A stretch of 64,000 nt of DNA from assembly GCF_030409605.1 (NCBI RefSeq), contig NZ_JAUFQG010000006.1:930001-994000 (forward strand). The letters run 5' to 3'. The stretch comes from Simiduia curdlanivorans. Lineage in GTDB: Bacteria > Pseudomonadota > Gammaproteobacteria > Pseudomonadales > Cellvibrionaceae. Both the position numbers and the translations under genes were made by a program. Below the pieces are notes generated by a model, which searched no databases, was not told where the DNA came from, and was given only the letters and a program-made list of their open reading frames with translations. Shown here in pieces: positions 9,377-17,395 of this stretch; positions within the stretch are counted from its first letter, which is position 1; each line of letters starts with the position of its first letter.

Positions 9377-11938
9377 CTACATTTTATTTTTTACTTTTGC
9401 CGTTGCTATCGCCTGCAGTGGATCATCTGGCCATGGGTGTTTCGAATAGCGGCCCTTCATGTCTTTTTTCACCGCTTGGTAACTGCCGCGCCAGAAGCCC
9501 GCGATATCCTGGGTAATTTGTATCGGCCTGCGCGCTGGCGACAACAAATGTAACAACAAAGTGACCTTGCCGTTAACCAACGCAGGGGTTTCTTCGCAAC
9601 CAAACATTTCCTGCAATTTGACCGCCAGCACCGGCGGGCTTTGATCATAGTCGATAGCAATAGCATTGCCAGACGGCACCAACCAGTGGCTCGGCGCTAA
9701 TTGATTCAACGCTTGTTGTTGATGCCAATCGAGCTGGTTGCACAACAAACCGTGGAGATCGAGTGCTTTAAAATCCTGCAACTTATTAATTTTGTCGACA
9801 TAGGGCGCCAACCAAAGATTCAGGTTATTTAACAGACCGGTATCGGAAAAATCTGGCCAGCTTAGCTCAGACTGGTTGATGGGTTGCTGTGTGTGCTCGC
9901 GCACTAACATAACCCGCGCCCGCAGTTGACGCGCGGCTTCACTCCACTCGAATAACCCTAAACCTCTATCGCGCACCAACTGCAGCAATGCCTGTTGCTT
10001 GGCCTCGCCGGTCAGGGGCGGCAATTGTTTACTGGCAAGGATGAGTGCGCCAACACAGCGGCGCTGCTCTGCAACAAAGCGCTCGGCGTTGTTGTCCCAG
10101 CCCAGTGACTGCTCAACGCGCACCAGTGTTTTTAACGGCCCGTCGAACAAGCTTGGCGCCAGTGCGGCGGCTAAAAAAATGCGCTCACCCGTGTGCCCGC
10201 CGGTTTCCGCAACCACTAGCCAGGGCTGACTGCGCAAACTATCGGTTTCGGCTAACACGGCACTTCTACCATTACTCAAGCGATAGTGATGCCCCTGCTC
10301 GGAGCGCCGCTGGGCGATGCGATCGGGGAAGGCAAAGGCTAACAACAAGCCGGCGATTTGATCTGGTGGCACCGATAACTCGCCTCGGCTCACCCTAGTC
10401 GCTTCGGCCCGCTGGCCCAAGGCGCGCTCAAATTGACTGGCCAGTTGGCGCAAGCGCTTTGCCACACCGCCAGGCCCTTGGCGATCGCCCTTAAGCCAAT
10501 CGAGGCGCAACTGTACATCTGCGCCACCGGCGTTGACATCGCGCTCACTGAGTAAAGCCGCAATCAATGCCGCTTGAGGTAACTGGCCCAGCGCTTGCGC
10601 GCACACGAGCATGTGTGCCAAGCGCGGATGAGCAGGCACATCGCTCATCATGCGACCTTGCTCGGTAATCTGTTGCACGCCGCGCTCATCCACAGCGACG
10701 GCTTGTAAACGCAACAGTAAATCGACGGCCTGCTGCCAAGCCCCCGTGGGTGGCGGGGTTAGCCAACGCAGTTCCGCTGGGCTTGTTACACCCCAGCGAA
10801 ACAACTGCAAGGCCAGGGGCGATAGGTCCGACTGCTCAATTTCCGGCGGCGTGAATGCCGCCAACTCTTGCTGCTGCGTCTCGCTCCAGAGGCGATAACA
10901 AACGCCCGGCGCTAAACGACCCGCGCGACCCGCGCGCTGGGTACTCGACGCCTTAGAGATTCGCTTGGTCACTAGGTGGGTCAAACCGGTATTCGGGTTA
11001 AAGCTGGCTTGGCGATACAAGCCACTATCAATCACAACATCGACGCCATCGATGGTCAAACTGGTTTCGGCAATATTGGTTGCCAGCACAATTTTGCGAA
11101 AGCCCGGCGCGCAGGGCTCGATCGCTTGGCGCTGCTGATCGAGACTTAAATCACCAAATAAGGGCGCCAACATTACATTATTCAACGCACAAGAATCACT
11201 GCCCAAGCGATGGCTTAAGGTATCGGCAACGCGACGAATTTCGCTTTGCCCAGGCAGAAATACCAACACACTGGCATCGTGATGTTGCAGTGCAATAAAA
11301 ATAGCGGCCACGATTCGCGCCACCAGATCTTGATTAAATTGCCAGGGTTCACTGTAGTGAATTTGAATGGGGTAACTTCGCCCCTCGCTGCGAATAATGG
11401 GCGCGCTATCGAGTAAACGGCTAATGTCTTGACCGTCTAGGGTGGCCGACATCAGCAAAAGTTTCAGTGGCTGCTGACGTAAATCGCCATAGAGATCGCG
11501 CGCCATTAAGGCTAGAGCTAAACCTAAATCGCCATCCAAACTGCGCTCGTGAAATTCATCAAACACAACGATGCCATAACCCTCGAGGCTTGGATCATCC
11601 TGCAGCATGCGGGTCAAAATACCTTCGGTAACCACCTCGATTCGGGTGCGGCGGCTGATTTTTGATTCCATACGCACGCGAAAACCCACCTGCTCGCCCA
11701 CCGCTTCATTGAGTAAGCTCGCCATACGGCTCGCCGCAGCGCGCGCCGCTAAACGGCGCGGCTCCAATAGCAGAATTTTCTGACCCTTGAGCCAAGCTTC
11801 GGTTAACAGTGCAAGCGGTACATAGGTGGTTTTACCGGCGCCGGGCGGCGCCTCCAGAATGCAGTCATCGCTCTGGCGCAAAGCGGCGAGTAAGTCGGGT
11901 AACACGGCGTTGATAGGTAAAACGTGCATCTTGGGCAT
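9377..11938 (-). CDS. hrpB: ATP-dependent RNA helicase HrpB (DExH box)
   Basis: 853 residues, full length for HrpB. The N-terminal RecA domain has the P-loop APPGAGKTT (about residues 33-41) and DEFHER, the DExH form typical of HrpB. The second RecA domain carries the QRAGRAGR motif, followed by HA2-type and HrpB C-terminal domains ending in the characteristic RRPIQITQDIAGFWRGSY region. Its physiological role is poorly known. The start at 11938 gives MPKMHV; ATG 11929 is an alternative and neither has a strong SD. It is monocistronic. Confidence 0.93.
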   Translation of the reverse strand: MPKMHVLPINAVLPDLLAALRQSDDCILEAPPGAGKTTYVPLALLTEAWLKGQKILLLEPRRLAARAAASRMASLLNEAVGEQVGFRVRMESKISRRTRIEVVTEGILTRMLQDDPSLEGYGIVVFDEFHERSLDGDLGLALALMARDLYGDLRQQPLKLLLMSATLDGQDISRLLDSAPIIRSEGRSYPIQIHYSEPWQFNQDLVARIVAAIFIALQHHDASVLVFLPGQSEIRRVADTLSHRLGSDSCALNNVMLAPLFGDLSLDQQRQAIEPCAPGFRKIVLATNIAETSLTIDGVDVVIDSGLYRQASFNPNTGLTHLVTKRISKASSTQRAGRAGRLAPGVCYRLWSETQQQELAAFTPPEIEQSDLSPLALQLFRWGVTSPAELRWLTPPPTGAWQQAVDLLLRLQAVAVDERGVQQITEQGRMMSDVPAHPRLAHMLVCAQALGQLPQAALIAALLSERDVNAGGADVQLRLDWLKGDRQGPGGVAKRLRQLASQFERALGQRAEATRVSRGELSVPPDQIAGLLLAFAFPDRIAQRRSEQGHHYRLSNGRSAVLAETDSLRSQPWLVVAETGGHTGERIFLAAALAPSLFDGPLKTLVRVEQSLGWDNNAERFVAEQRRCVGALILASKQLPPLTGEAKQQALLQLVRDRGLGLFEWSEAARQLRARVMLVREHTQQPINQSELSWPDFSDTGLLNNLNLWLAPYVDKINKLQDFKALDLHGLLCNQLDWHQQQALNQLAPSHWLVPSGNAIAIDYDQSPPVLAVKLQEMFGCEETPALVNGKVTLLLHLLSPARRPIQITQDIAGFWRGSYQAVKKDMKGRYSKHPWPDDPLQAIATAKVKNKM

Positions 11939-11970
11939 CGCGCTAAAAATGCCAGTTTACCGGAAACTGA

Positions 11971-11992
11971 AAAGGGTGCCAAAGCACCCTTT
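11971..11992 (-). terminator. Intrinsic terminator of the alpha-amylase gene
   Basis: Stem AAAGGGTGC (11971-11979) with GCACCCTTT (11984-11992) and a 4-nt loop, ending in a short T tract in the minus direction. It is located 35-56 bp past the amylase stop. Confidence 0.75.
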
Positions 11993-12026
11993 ACATACGT
12001 TGATCACCAACGTCCCGCATAGAAAA

Positions 12027-13436
12027 TTAACTCGCCGCCCAGAGCCTCGCACTGCGCGCGGGGATGCGAATCCATTTGACACTGGCGTCGATGGAGAAGG
12101 TATCGCCCGTCAAGGTATCGACATAATTGCGATACCAATAATACTTGTCGTTGGTGTTGAGTTTTATCCAGCGCTCTTCACCGCACTTATTGATCCCCAC
12201 AACGCCCTCTTTACCACGGCGGAAAGCCACCACGCAATTGTCGGCCCACACACTTTCTTGGGCCTGGCCTTTAACGCGGTTGTGAAATTTCACCATGGCT
12301 TTGATGTCCGACTGTTTATAGTCATCCACCCAGCGATTATTGTCGGTGCCGGTTTTATCGCTAAATACCATGGGCGCGCCGTCTCTGCGACCCAACACAT
12401 AGGCATAGGCCAAATGTTCGTCGGTGCTGTTCATGATTAGATAGCGAAAACCACTGTTGGTGGGAATATCGTGGGTAATTGGCATAGTCACTGCGCGATC
12501 ACCCGCCAAGGCATTGCCGTTTGCATAGGGGTTATCCAAGGCCGCCATGGAGCCACTGGGTTGCAGGGCATTGCGCATAGCATTCAACAAGGGAAAGTCA
12601 TAGGCATCGTGATCGGTGCCGTTGAGGTAGGGACCTAAATAATTTTGATAGTCGCTGGTGTTGGTGCCGCCACTGGTGATCACCTCGCCAAAAACATGCA
12701 TGCCTTGTTTAATACTGGCGGTAAATATTTGATTAATGTGCCAGTTGGTCATGTGTTTTGCAGCATCGACGCGAAAGCCTTTTACGCCTAAGTTTTTTAA
12801 GCCCTGCAAATAAGATCGTTGCGATTCGACAACATAGCTATTGGGGTTCAGATCCGGCAGGCCTTTATCGGGGTAAGCGCCGCATAAACGCCAATTCTGC
12901 ACCTGCCATACGTTGTTGTAATCGCTTATACATTTAGCCTCGTGAAAATCCCAGCTACTCAGCAAGCCGTTATCGAGATTGCCAAATAATTTTTGCTTGT
13001 TCCAATAGGTTGGGTTACTGGCATAGTCGGTAAGCGCCGCGCTGCCGGGGAAATCGGTGGCGCCATTGCGCTCGTTGGCCATGTGATTCAGCACTATGTC
13101 TGCATACACCACAACGCCTTTGGCTTTTAAAGCATTGACCATCGCCACAAAAGATTCTTTATTGCCAAGGCAATGATCGATCACACGCCAGTCCTGCGGC
13201 TGGTAGCGTTGCCACCATTGGCAACCGGTTTTTGACGACTTCAATGGCGGTGCAACCAATACGGCTTTATAGCCGAGATTGGAAATTTCCGTGGCTTTAT
13301 TCTTAACGTCCGTATAGGTCCAATTAAAGGCGTGTAAAATAACATCGGCCTTGGCTGGGCCGGCCAAGCAGAAAAACAATAACAGGGTACACAAGTGGAA
13401 CAGGCGCGGGGATAAATTAACCAGACTCTTATTCAT
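12027..13436 (-). CDS. Secreted alpha-amylase, glycoside hydrolase family 13
   Basis: 469 residues. A signal peptide (about residues 1-30, LCTLLLFFCLAGPAKA) directs export, so it should attack extracellular or periplasmic starch and maltodextrins. GH13 signatures appear in order: DIVLNHM (about 113-119), GFRVDAAKH with nucleophile Asp224, FGEV with acid/base Glu251, and PITHD with transition-state Asp323. A C-terminal beta domain ends the protein; no separate starch-binding module is visible. GGAG lies 6 nt before ATG 13436. It stands alone with its own terminator. A link to the sugar locus at 48-56 kb is plausible but only inferred. Confidence 0.92.
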   Translation of the reverse strand: MNKSLVNLSPRLFHLCTLLLFFCLAGPAKADVILHAFNWTYTDVKNKATEISNLGYKAVLVAPPLKSSKTGCQWWQRYQPQDWRVIDHCLGNKESFVAMVNALKAKGVVVYADIVLNHMANERNGATDFPGSAALTDYASNPTYWNKQKLFGNLDNGLLSSWDFHEAKCISDYNNVWQVQNWRLCGAYPDKGLPDLNPNSYVVESQRSYLQGLKNLGVKGFRVDAAKHMTNWHINQIFTASIKQGMHVFGEVITSGGTNTSDYQNYLGPYLNGTDHDAYDFPLLNAMRNALQPSGSMAALDNPYANGNALAGDRAVTMPITHDIPTNSGFRYLIMNSTDEHLAYAYVLGRRDGAPMVFSDKTGTDNNRWVDDYKQSDIKAMVKFHNRVKGQAQESVWADNCVVAFRRGKEGVVGINKCGEERWIKLNTNDKYYWYRNYVDTLTGDTFSIDASVKWIRIPARSARLWAAS

Positions 13437-13903
13437 TATTTTCTCCTAGTTAGCTGTGTGAAAAAACACCATCGCAGTTAAAGAGAAATATCTATAAACA
13501 ACAATGTTTATGCATACGTATTCAATTTACGAACTCTGATCCTGTTTAAATACAAAAATCAATTTGAAGAAAATCAAGGTGTTAGTCGATGGCGGCTCAG
13601 TAGTCCGACAGCCACACGGCTCGCATGTGTTCGAAATTATGAAACACAACACACAATTACGCCGCCACCAACTGGCACGGCTGTCCATATGACTACGCAG
13701 TCTCACTGGTGCAACTTACAGCTATTAGCTAAAACAGTGCCGTAACAGAGATAGAGTCAGAGTCAGAGATAGAGTCAGAAAAAGACGACGAAAGGTAAGT
13801 CAAACAACGTACCAGTCTAGGAGGAGAAAACCGATGCGGGTTGATTAGCTCTATTAAACGACGAGATCATAGCCCGCGCCTGTAGAGATGATCTCAAGTC
13901 TTG
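13437..13903. other. Intergenic region with short direct repeats; no clear gene
   Basis: 467 bp between the amylase and Nudix genes; the proximal part should hold the amylase promoter. Two copies of the 15-mer CAGAGATAGAGTCAG lie at 13746-13760 and 13764-13778 (18-bp period). A perfect AGGAGG at 13819-13824 precedes ATG 13834, but that frame stops after four codons (13834-13848). No convincing gene was seen on either strand. Confidence 0.5.
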
Positions 13904-14392
13904 CTAGGGCTGCGCTGTCAACCAATCTTCAATGACTTGACGCTGATTGCTAAAACGCCAATTCAAGCCATCAAATTTTTCTACACCCACCCAAGCAACA
14001 TCTAAAACCTCAACCGTAAACGGCCGCTTTTCATTTAACTTAGGCTGGTCAGCTCGGCGTTCGCAACGGAACAAATGAAAGCCGTTTTCGTAGATGTGAA
14101 TTAGCCCACCTACGTTCACTTTCAAACCCGTCTCTTCCCAGGTTTCACGCAACGCGGTGCACTGCGCCGCCTCACCCGCCTCTGCCGTGCCGCCCGGCAG
14201 CGCCCACTTTGCGTTCCACTGCTTCAGCATCAAGACTTCTTGGTTTTCAACAATTAAACAACCGGCATTTGCCGATGCCATGGGCGTTTCGAAAGCGGGG
14301 CAGGCCTCGGCCATAACAGCCACAGAAAACATTGGGGTAAAAACGGCAAGCCAGAAAATCGCTGCGTTTGGTGCTAGAGACTTAAACAGCAT
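13904..14392 (-). CDS. Nudix hydrolase with an N-terminal signal peptide
   Basis: 162 residues. The Nudix box is complete (G-x5-E-x7-RE-x2-EE-x-GL, within GTAEAGEAAQCTALRETWEE), so Mg-dependent cleavage of a nucleoside-diphosphate-linked compound is expected. Unusually, it is preceded by a hydrophobic leader (AAIFWLAVFTPMFSVAVMAEA) that looks like a cleavable signal peptide, suggesting a periplasmic enzyme; most Nudix proteins are cytoplasmic. The start codon overlaps the stop of the upstream small membrane-protein gene by one base (TAATG), so the two are translationally coupled. The substrate is unknown. Confidence 0.85.
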   Translation of the reverse strand: MLFKSLAPNAAIFWLAVFTPMFSVAVMAEACPAFETPMASANAGCLIVENQEVLMLKQWNAKWALPGGTAEAGEAAQCTALRETWEETGLKVNVGGLIHIYENGFHLFRCERRADQPKLNEKRPFTVEVLDVAWVGVEKFDGLNWRFSNQRQVIEDWLTAQP

Positions 14393-14760
14393 TATTTCAA
14401 TGCCGCGCCGGCTAGCGGGTTACAATCTTTAATGACCACCTTACCCTCTAAAACATTGCCCTTGGAATATTCATAAAAATAACAGGTATTGGTTTTAGGG
14501 TCGTAATTTTCAACCCACAGGTTGTCATCTTTCCATGTGGTTGCAATATGTAGCTGACCACTCGGGATAGTAATAGACATAACCCCGCCAAAGCGTTTGA
14601 CGAAAACCTGCTCAAAATGAAACACATAACTAGCCCAGCCAACCAACAGAATACCGGCTGCACAGCCCGCGGCAGCGCGCCAATAGGTTCGCTTTGCTAG
14701 GAGAAAGAAAGCGCCAAAGGCGAGCCCTAAAACAACAATCCAATACAGGTAAGTAATCAT
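14392..14760 (-). CDS. Small membrane protein of unknown function
   Basis: 122 residues. Two N-terminal hydrophobic helices (YLYWIVVLGLAFGAFFLLA and AAGCAAGILLVGWASYVF) are followed by about 70 residues that look like an extracytoplasmic beta-rich domain with two Cys (NTCYFYEY, IKDCNP). No family is recognised. It is coupled to the downstream Nudix gene through a one-base stop/start overlap, so the pair may act together at the cell envelope. Confidence 0.7.
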   Translation of the reverse strand: MITYLYWIVVLGLAFGAFFLLAKRTYWRAAAGCAAGILLVGWASYVFHFEQVFVKRFGGVMSITIPSGQLHIATTWKDDNLWVENYDPKTNTCYFYEYSKGNVLEGKVVIKDCNPLAGAALK

Positions 14761-14815
14761 AACAAGGTCCTTTTAGATAAAATCGTACGCGCGACTATTC
14801 TACCAGCTACAGCGC

Positions 14816-15418
14816 TCACTCGGATGCCAACTTAGCGCCCTGGGCGGATACAAAATCGAACAGCTCTTGTTCACATTCCGCCGGCACCTGTAGGTCGAGT
14901 GTTACGCAATCACTGTAACGCACCTGCCGTACAGCGCCACCGTGGGTTTCCAGCCAATGCCGGATCGGCTGTTCAAACTTAAAATCACCCGCAACGGTGT
15001 AATCACTCAGGGCGACAATAGCCCTCGTGCGGAGGCCATCTATGGCCAATTGCGCGGCATGACCGTAGGCCCGCACTAGCCCGCCGGCACCGAGTTTCAC
15101 GCCGCCAAAATAGCGGATTACTATTAACATCAGGTCGCCAATATTTTTATGTTGCAGCACATTTAAGATTGGCTTACCCGCCGTACCCGATGGCTCGCCG
15201 TCGTCGGAAAATGCGACTAGGCTGGGCGCTTGCGGGTGGCCGATATAATAAGCCCAACAATGGTGGCGGGCATCTGGATAGGCGAGCCTGGCCTGCGCTA
15301 ACAACGCCAGTGCCTGCTCGCGCGAACTGGCAAAGTGTGCTTGGGCAATAAAGCGGCTTTTTTTCACTTGGTATTCAATTTCAACCCCGTCAGCCGGCAC
15401 TCGGTATTCAGCTGACAT
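14816..15418 (-). CDS. yigZ: IMPACT/YigZ-family protein
   Basis: About 200 residues from ATG 15418 (MSAEYRVPADG). The UPF0029/IMPACT N-terminal domain is clear: KKSRFIAQ, the HHCWAY motif, FSDDGEPSGTAGKPIL and RYFGGVKLGAGGLVRAY. A C-terminal YigZ-type ferredoxin-like domain follows. E. coli YigZ is a structural homologue of translation-factor-like domains with unsettled function. The chosen start lies inside the end of the upstream gene (11-bp overlap), consistent with coupling in a three-gene operon. Confidence 0.93.
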   Translation of the reverse strand: MSAEYRVPADGVEIEYQVKKSRFIAQAHFASSREQALALLAQARLAYPDARHHCWAYYIGHPQAPSLVAFSDDGEPSGTAGKPILNVLQHKNIGDLMLIVIRYFGGVKLGAGGLVRAYGHAAQLAIDGLRTRAIVALSDYTVAGDFKFEQPIRHWLETHGGAVRQVRYSDCVTLDLQVPAECEQELFDFVSAQGAKLASE

Positions 15419-15983
15419 GTCGAGCACCGAAAGATTGCACCAAGGCGACAAGCTGATCGATGCGCGCATTGCTCAGTTGGCGATAATCCAAATAGGGGCA
15501 AACAATTATGCGTCTTATGGGGTCTACCGCAAAGTGCGCATCGAGCCAGGTGAGATTATCCACCGATAAGGTTTGCGCCCAGGTCTTTCCCGCGATGATG
15601 TGAATACACGGATCAGAAAAATGGGGCCGCGAAAATACCAGCGCCTGATCGCAGCCCGCCTGCAATAAATAATCGTCGCGGAAGGCCTGCCAAGAGCTAG
15701 CGCCGCGCGCGCAAAAACGCGAGTCCGATTGGCACAAAGCGAACCAAAACTTGGCAAATACATTAAACACTTTGCGCCAATGGTTACTGGTATTAAATCC
15801 GATATGAGCCAGTTCACCCGCAACCACCGGGAAGCAACCTTGGCGGTTTAGGTAGGGCGCGATGGGTGGGCGGTTGGCAATATAAATGGCGAGTTTGGGT
15901 GATACACTGCCCAGGCTGGACACATTTTCTATCTGCGCTGGCGCGAACATCATCGGCTCTAGCGGCATAGGGGCTAACGGCAT
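15408..15983 (-). CDS. Conserved hypothetical protein between a methyltransferase and YigZ
   Basis: 191 residues with no signal peptide or membrane helix; I do not recognise the family. Aromatic-rich segments (NHWRKVFNVFAKFWFAL) and a C-terminal DYRQLSNARIDQLVALVQ helix suggest a soluble globular protein. The N-terminus (MPLAPMPLEPMM) offers several Met codons, so the start is uncertain. It overlaps the upstream methyltransferase by 10 bp and the downstream yigZ by 11 bp, indicating coupled translation of all three. Confidence 0.75.
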   Translation of the reverse strand: MPLAPMPLEPMMFAPAQIENVSSLGSVSPKLAIYIANRPPIAPYLNRQGCFPVVAGELAHIGFNTSNHWRKVFNVFAKFWFALCQSDSRFCARGASSWQAFRDDYLLQAGCDQALVFSRPHFSDPCIHIIAGKTWAQTLSVDNLTWLDAHFAVDPIRRIIVCPYLDYRQLSNARIDQLVALVQSFGARHVS

Positions 15984-17245
15984 AGGGTCACGGCTCGAGG
16001 GTTATTGGCCCTGATCATAAAGTTGCGCGGGGTGAGTTGGTAATCACAAAAGGTAAACACATCAACCTCTGCGCCCTGCTCTTGCAGATACAGTGCGCGA
16101 TCTAACACCAACCACAGCTCTATGGCGCGCCGAAAAAGCTTGCTCACTAACTCGGTGCGCCGCACCTCAAGCAAGCGCCGTTGGCCGCGCAGCAAACAAG
16201 CCGCAATGTCTAAGCCCGCCGGTAATGGCACCGCTTTTTGGGTCGCGGCCCAGGCCAGAAACGCGTCGAAAGGCCCTGCCAACATCGCCTTCTTGATGCT
16301 GGGCAAGGGCAGATATTCATCCACGCCTCGGATCTGGCGCTGCAACATATCAAAGCTGAGGCGCCAATTGGCCTCTAGGTCACGCAGGCGTTGCACGCGC
16401 TTGCCGCCGGTGACGGTGGATTGCAGCGGCAAACTCAAATCAGCTTTGCTTAACCGGATAGCGCTGGCTTTAGCCGCTTGGCTAAGCGGCAGATAACGCG
16501 CGTCTTTGGTCAAATGGTAACAACAAGGTGCCAGCAGCAATTGTTCGCCCTTCCGCACCACCCAGGCTTTTAATAACTGTGTGTGTAAGTCGCCACAGGC
16601 GTGTAGCGCAATGCTCATGCCGCCTCGAGGAATATGCTCCTTGGTTTCGGCCATTAATGCATCGGCACACAGGAAGGTTTGATCTACTCGGTATTTATCT
16701 CGGTATTTCGCGGCCAATTGCTCGCCCTCGTGGCACAAGCCTCTATCCCACTCTAGGCTCTGTACCTCACAGCCGTGTACCGAGGAAACCACGCGGCCTA
16801 AATGGCCTTTGCCGGCACACCACTCCAACACGGTGCCTGCGGGCTTGGGCATAGATTCGACGAAGGCCGCAATTTGGCGCCATTTGCGCCCTGGAATACC
16901 CACCCCCAAGCGCGCTTCCACGTCCTTGTGATCGTTCGACTCAGGCCGTTGAAACTGCTCAAGCAACTGATTTAGCGCTTCGCCCACGGGTAACCAAGGG
17001 GAAAAAAGCGCCACTAGCTCGTCTTCCGCGCCATCCAACTGCCAAATTTGCTCAATACTCAGGCTATCGACGCACTGCTTAAGCCCTTCGGGCCAGAGCC
17101 TATCAAAGGTGGCAAAGGCCCGTACCTGCCAATACTGACGGTGTTCGGTCAACAACCGATCGAGATGGTGAAATTGTTCAGTTAGCACAGAGGGTATCTT
17201 TTCTAGGCAAAGGCGCATTTTAGCCAGATAGACCGGCTTCGTCAT
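15974..17245 (-). CDS. SAM-dependent methyltransferase, METTL25/RRNAD1-like (PF13679 type)
   Basis: 423 residues. A Rossmann methyltransferase core begins near residue 138 with VLEWCAGKGHLG (the SAM-binding motif I), followed by SLEWD, ALHACGDL and the APCCYH motif, the pattern of the Methyltransf_32 family. A 130-residue helical N-terminus and a long C-terminal part flank it. RNA or protein could be the substrate; none can be assigned here. It is the first gene of the coupled trio with the unknown gene and yigZ, and divergent from the large c-di-GMP sensor. Confidence 0.82.
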   Translation of the reverse strand: MTKPVYLAKMRLCLEKIPSVLTEQFHHLDRLLTEHRQYWQVRAFATFDRLWPEGLKQCVDSLSIEQIWQLDGAEDELVALFSPWLPVGEALNQLLEQFQRPESNDHKDVEARLGVGIPGRKWRQIAAFVESMPKPAGTVLEWCAGKGHLGRVVSSVHGCEVQSLEWDRGLCHEGEQLAAKYRDKYRVDQTFLCADALMAETKEHIPRGGMSIALHACGDLHTQLLKAWVVRKGEQLLLAPCCYHLTKDARYLPLSQAAKASAIRLSKADLSLPLQSTVTGGKRVQRLRDLEANWRLSFDMLQRQIRGVDEYLPLPSIKKAMLAGPFDAFLAWAATQKAVPLPAGLDIAACLLRGQRRLLEVRRTELVSKLFRRAIELWLVLDRALYLQEQGAEVDVFTFCDYQLTPRNFMIRANNPRAVTLCR

Positions 17246-17325
17246 AGCGGATAACAGTTGCCCGCCGCGCGCTGGCTAAATGTCAAATCCTAGGTACAAA
17301 CTAAGTTATTGAAAAACGGCAGTAA

Positions 17326-17352
17326 ATGACGCCTGTGCTAGGCTCCTATAAT
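17326..17352 (+). promoter_or_regulatory. Sigma-70-like promoter of the sensor gene
   Basis: A perfect TATAAT at 17347-17352, with a weaker -35 candidate ATGACG at 17326-17331 (4 of 6 matches to consensus, 15-bp spacer). It lies 44 bp before the TTG start at 17396. Confidence 0.55.
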
Positions 17353-17395
17353 ACATATTCCGGTTATCTTTCCCTTAGGTCTAGGATCTACAGCT

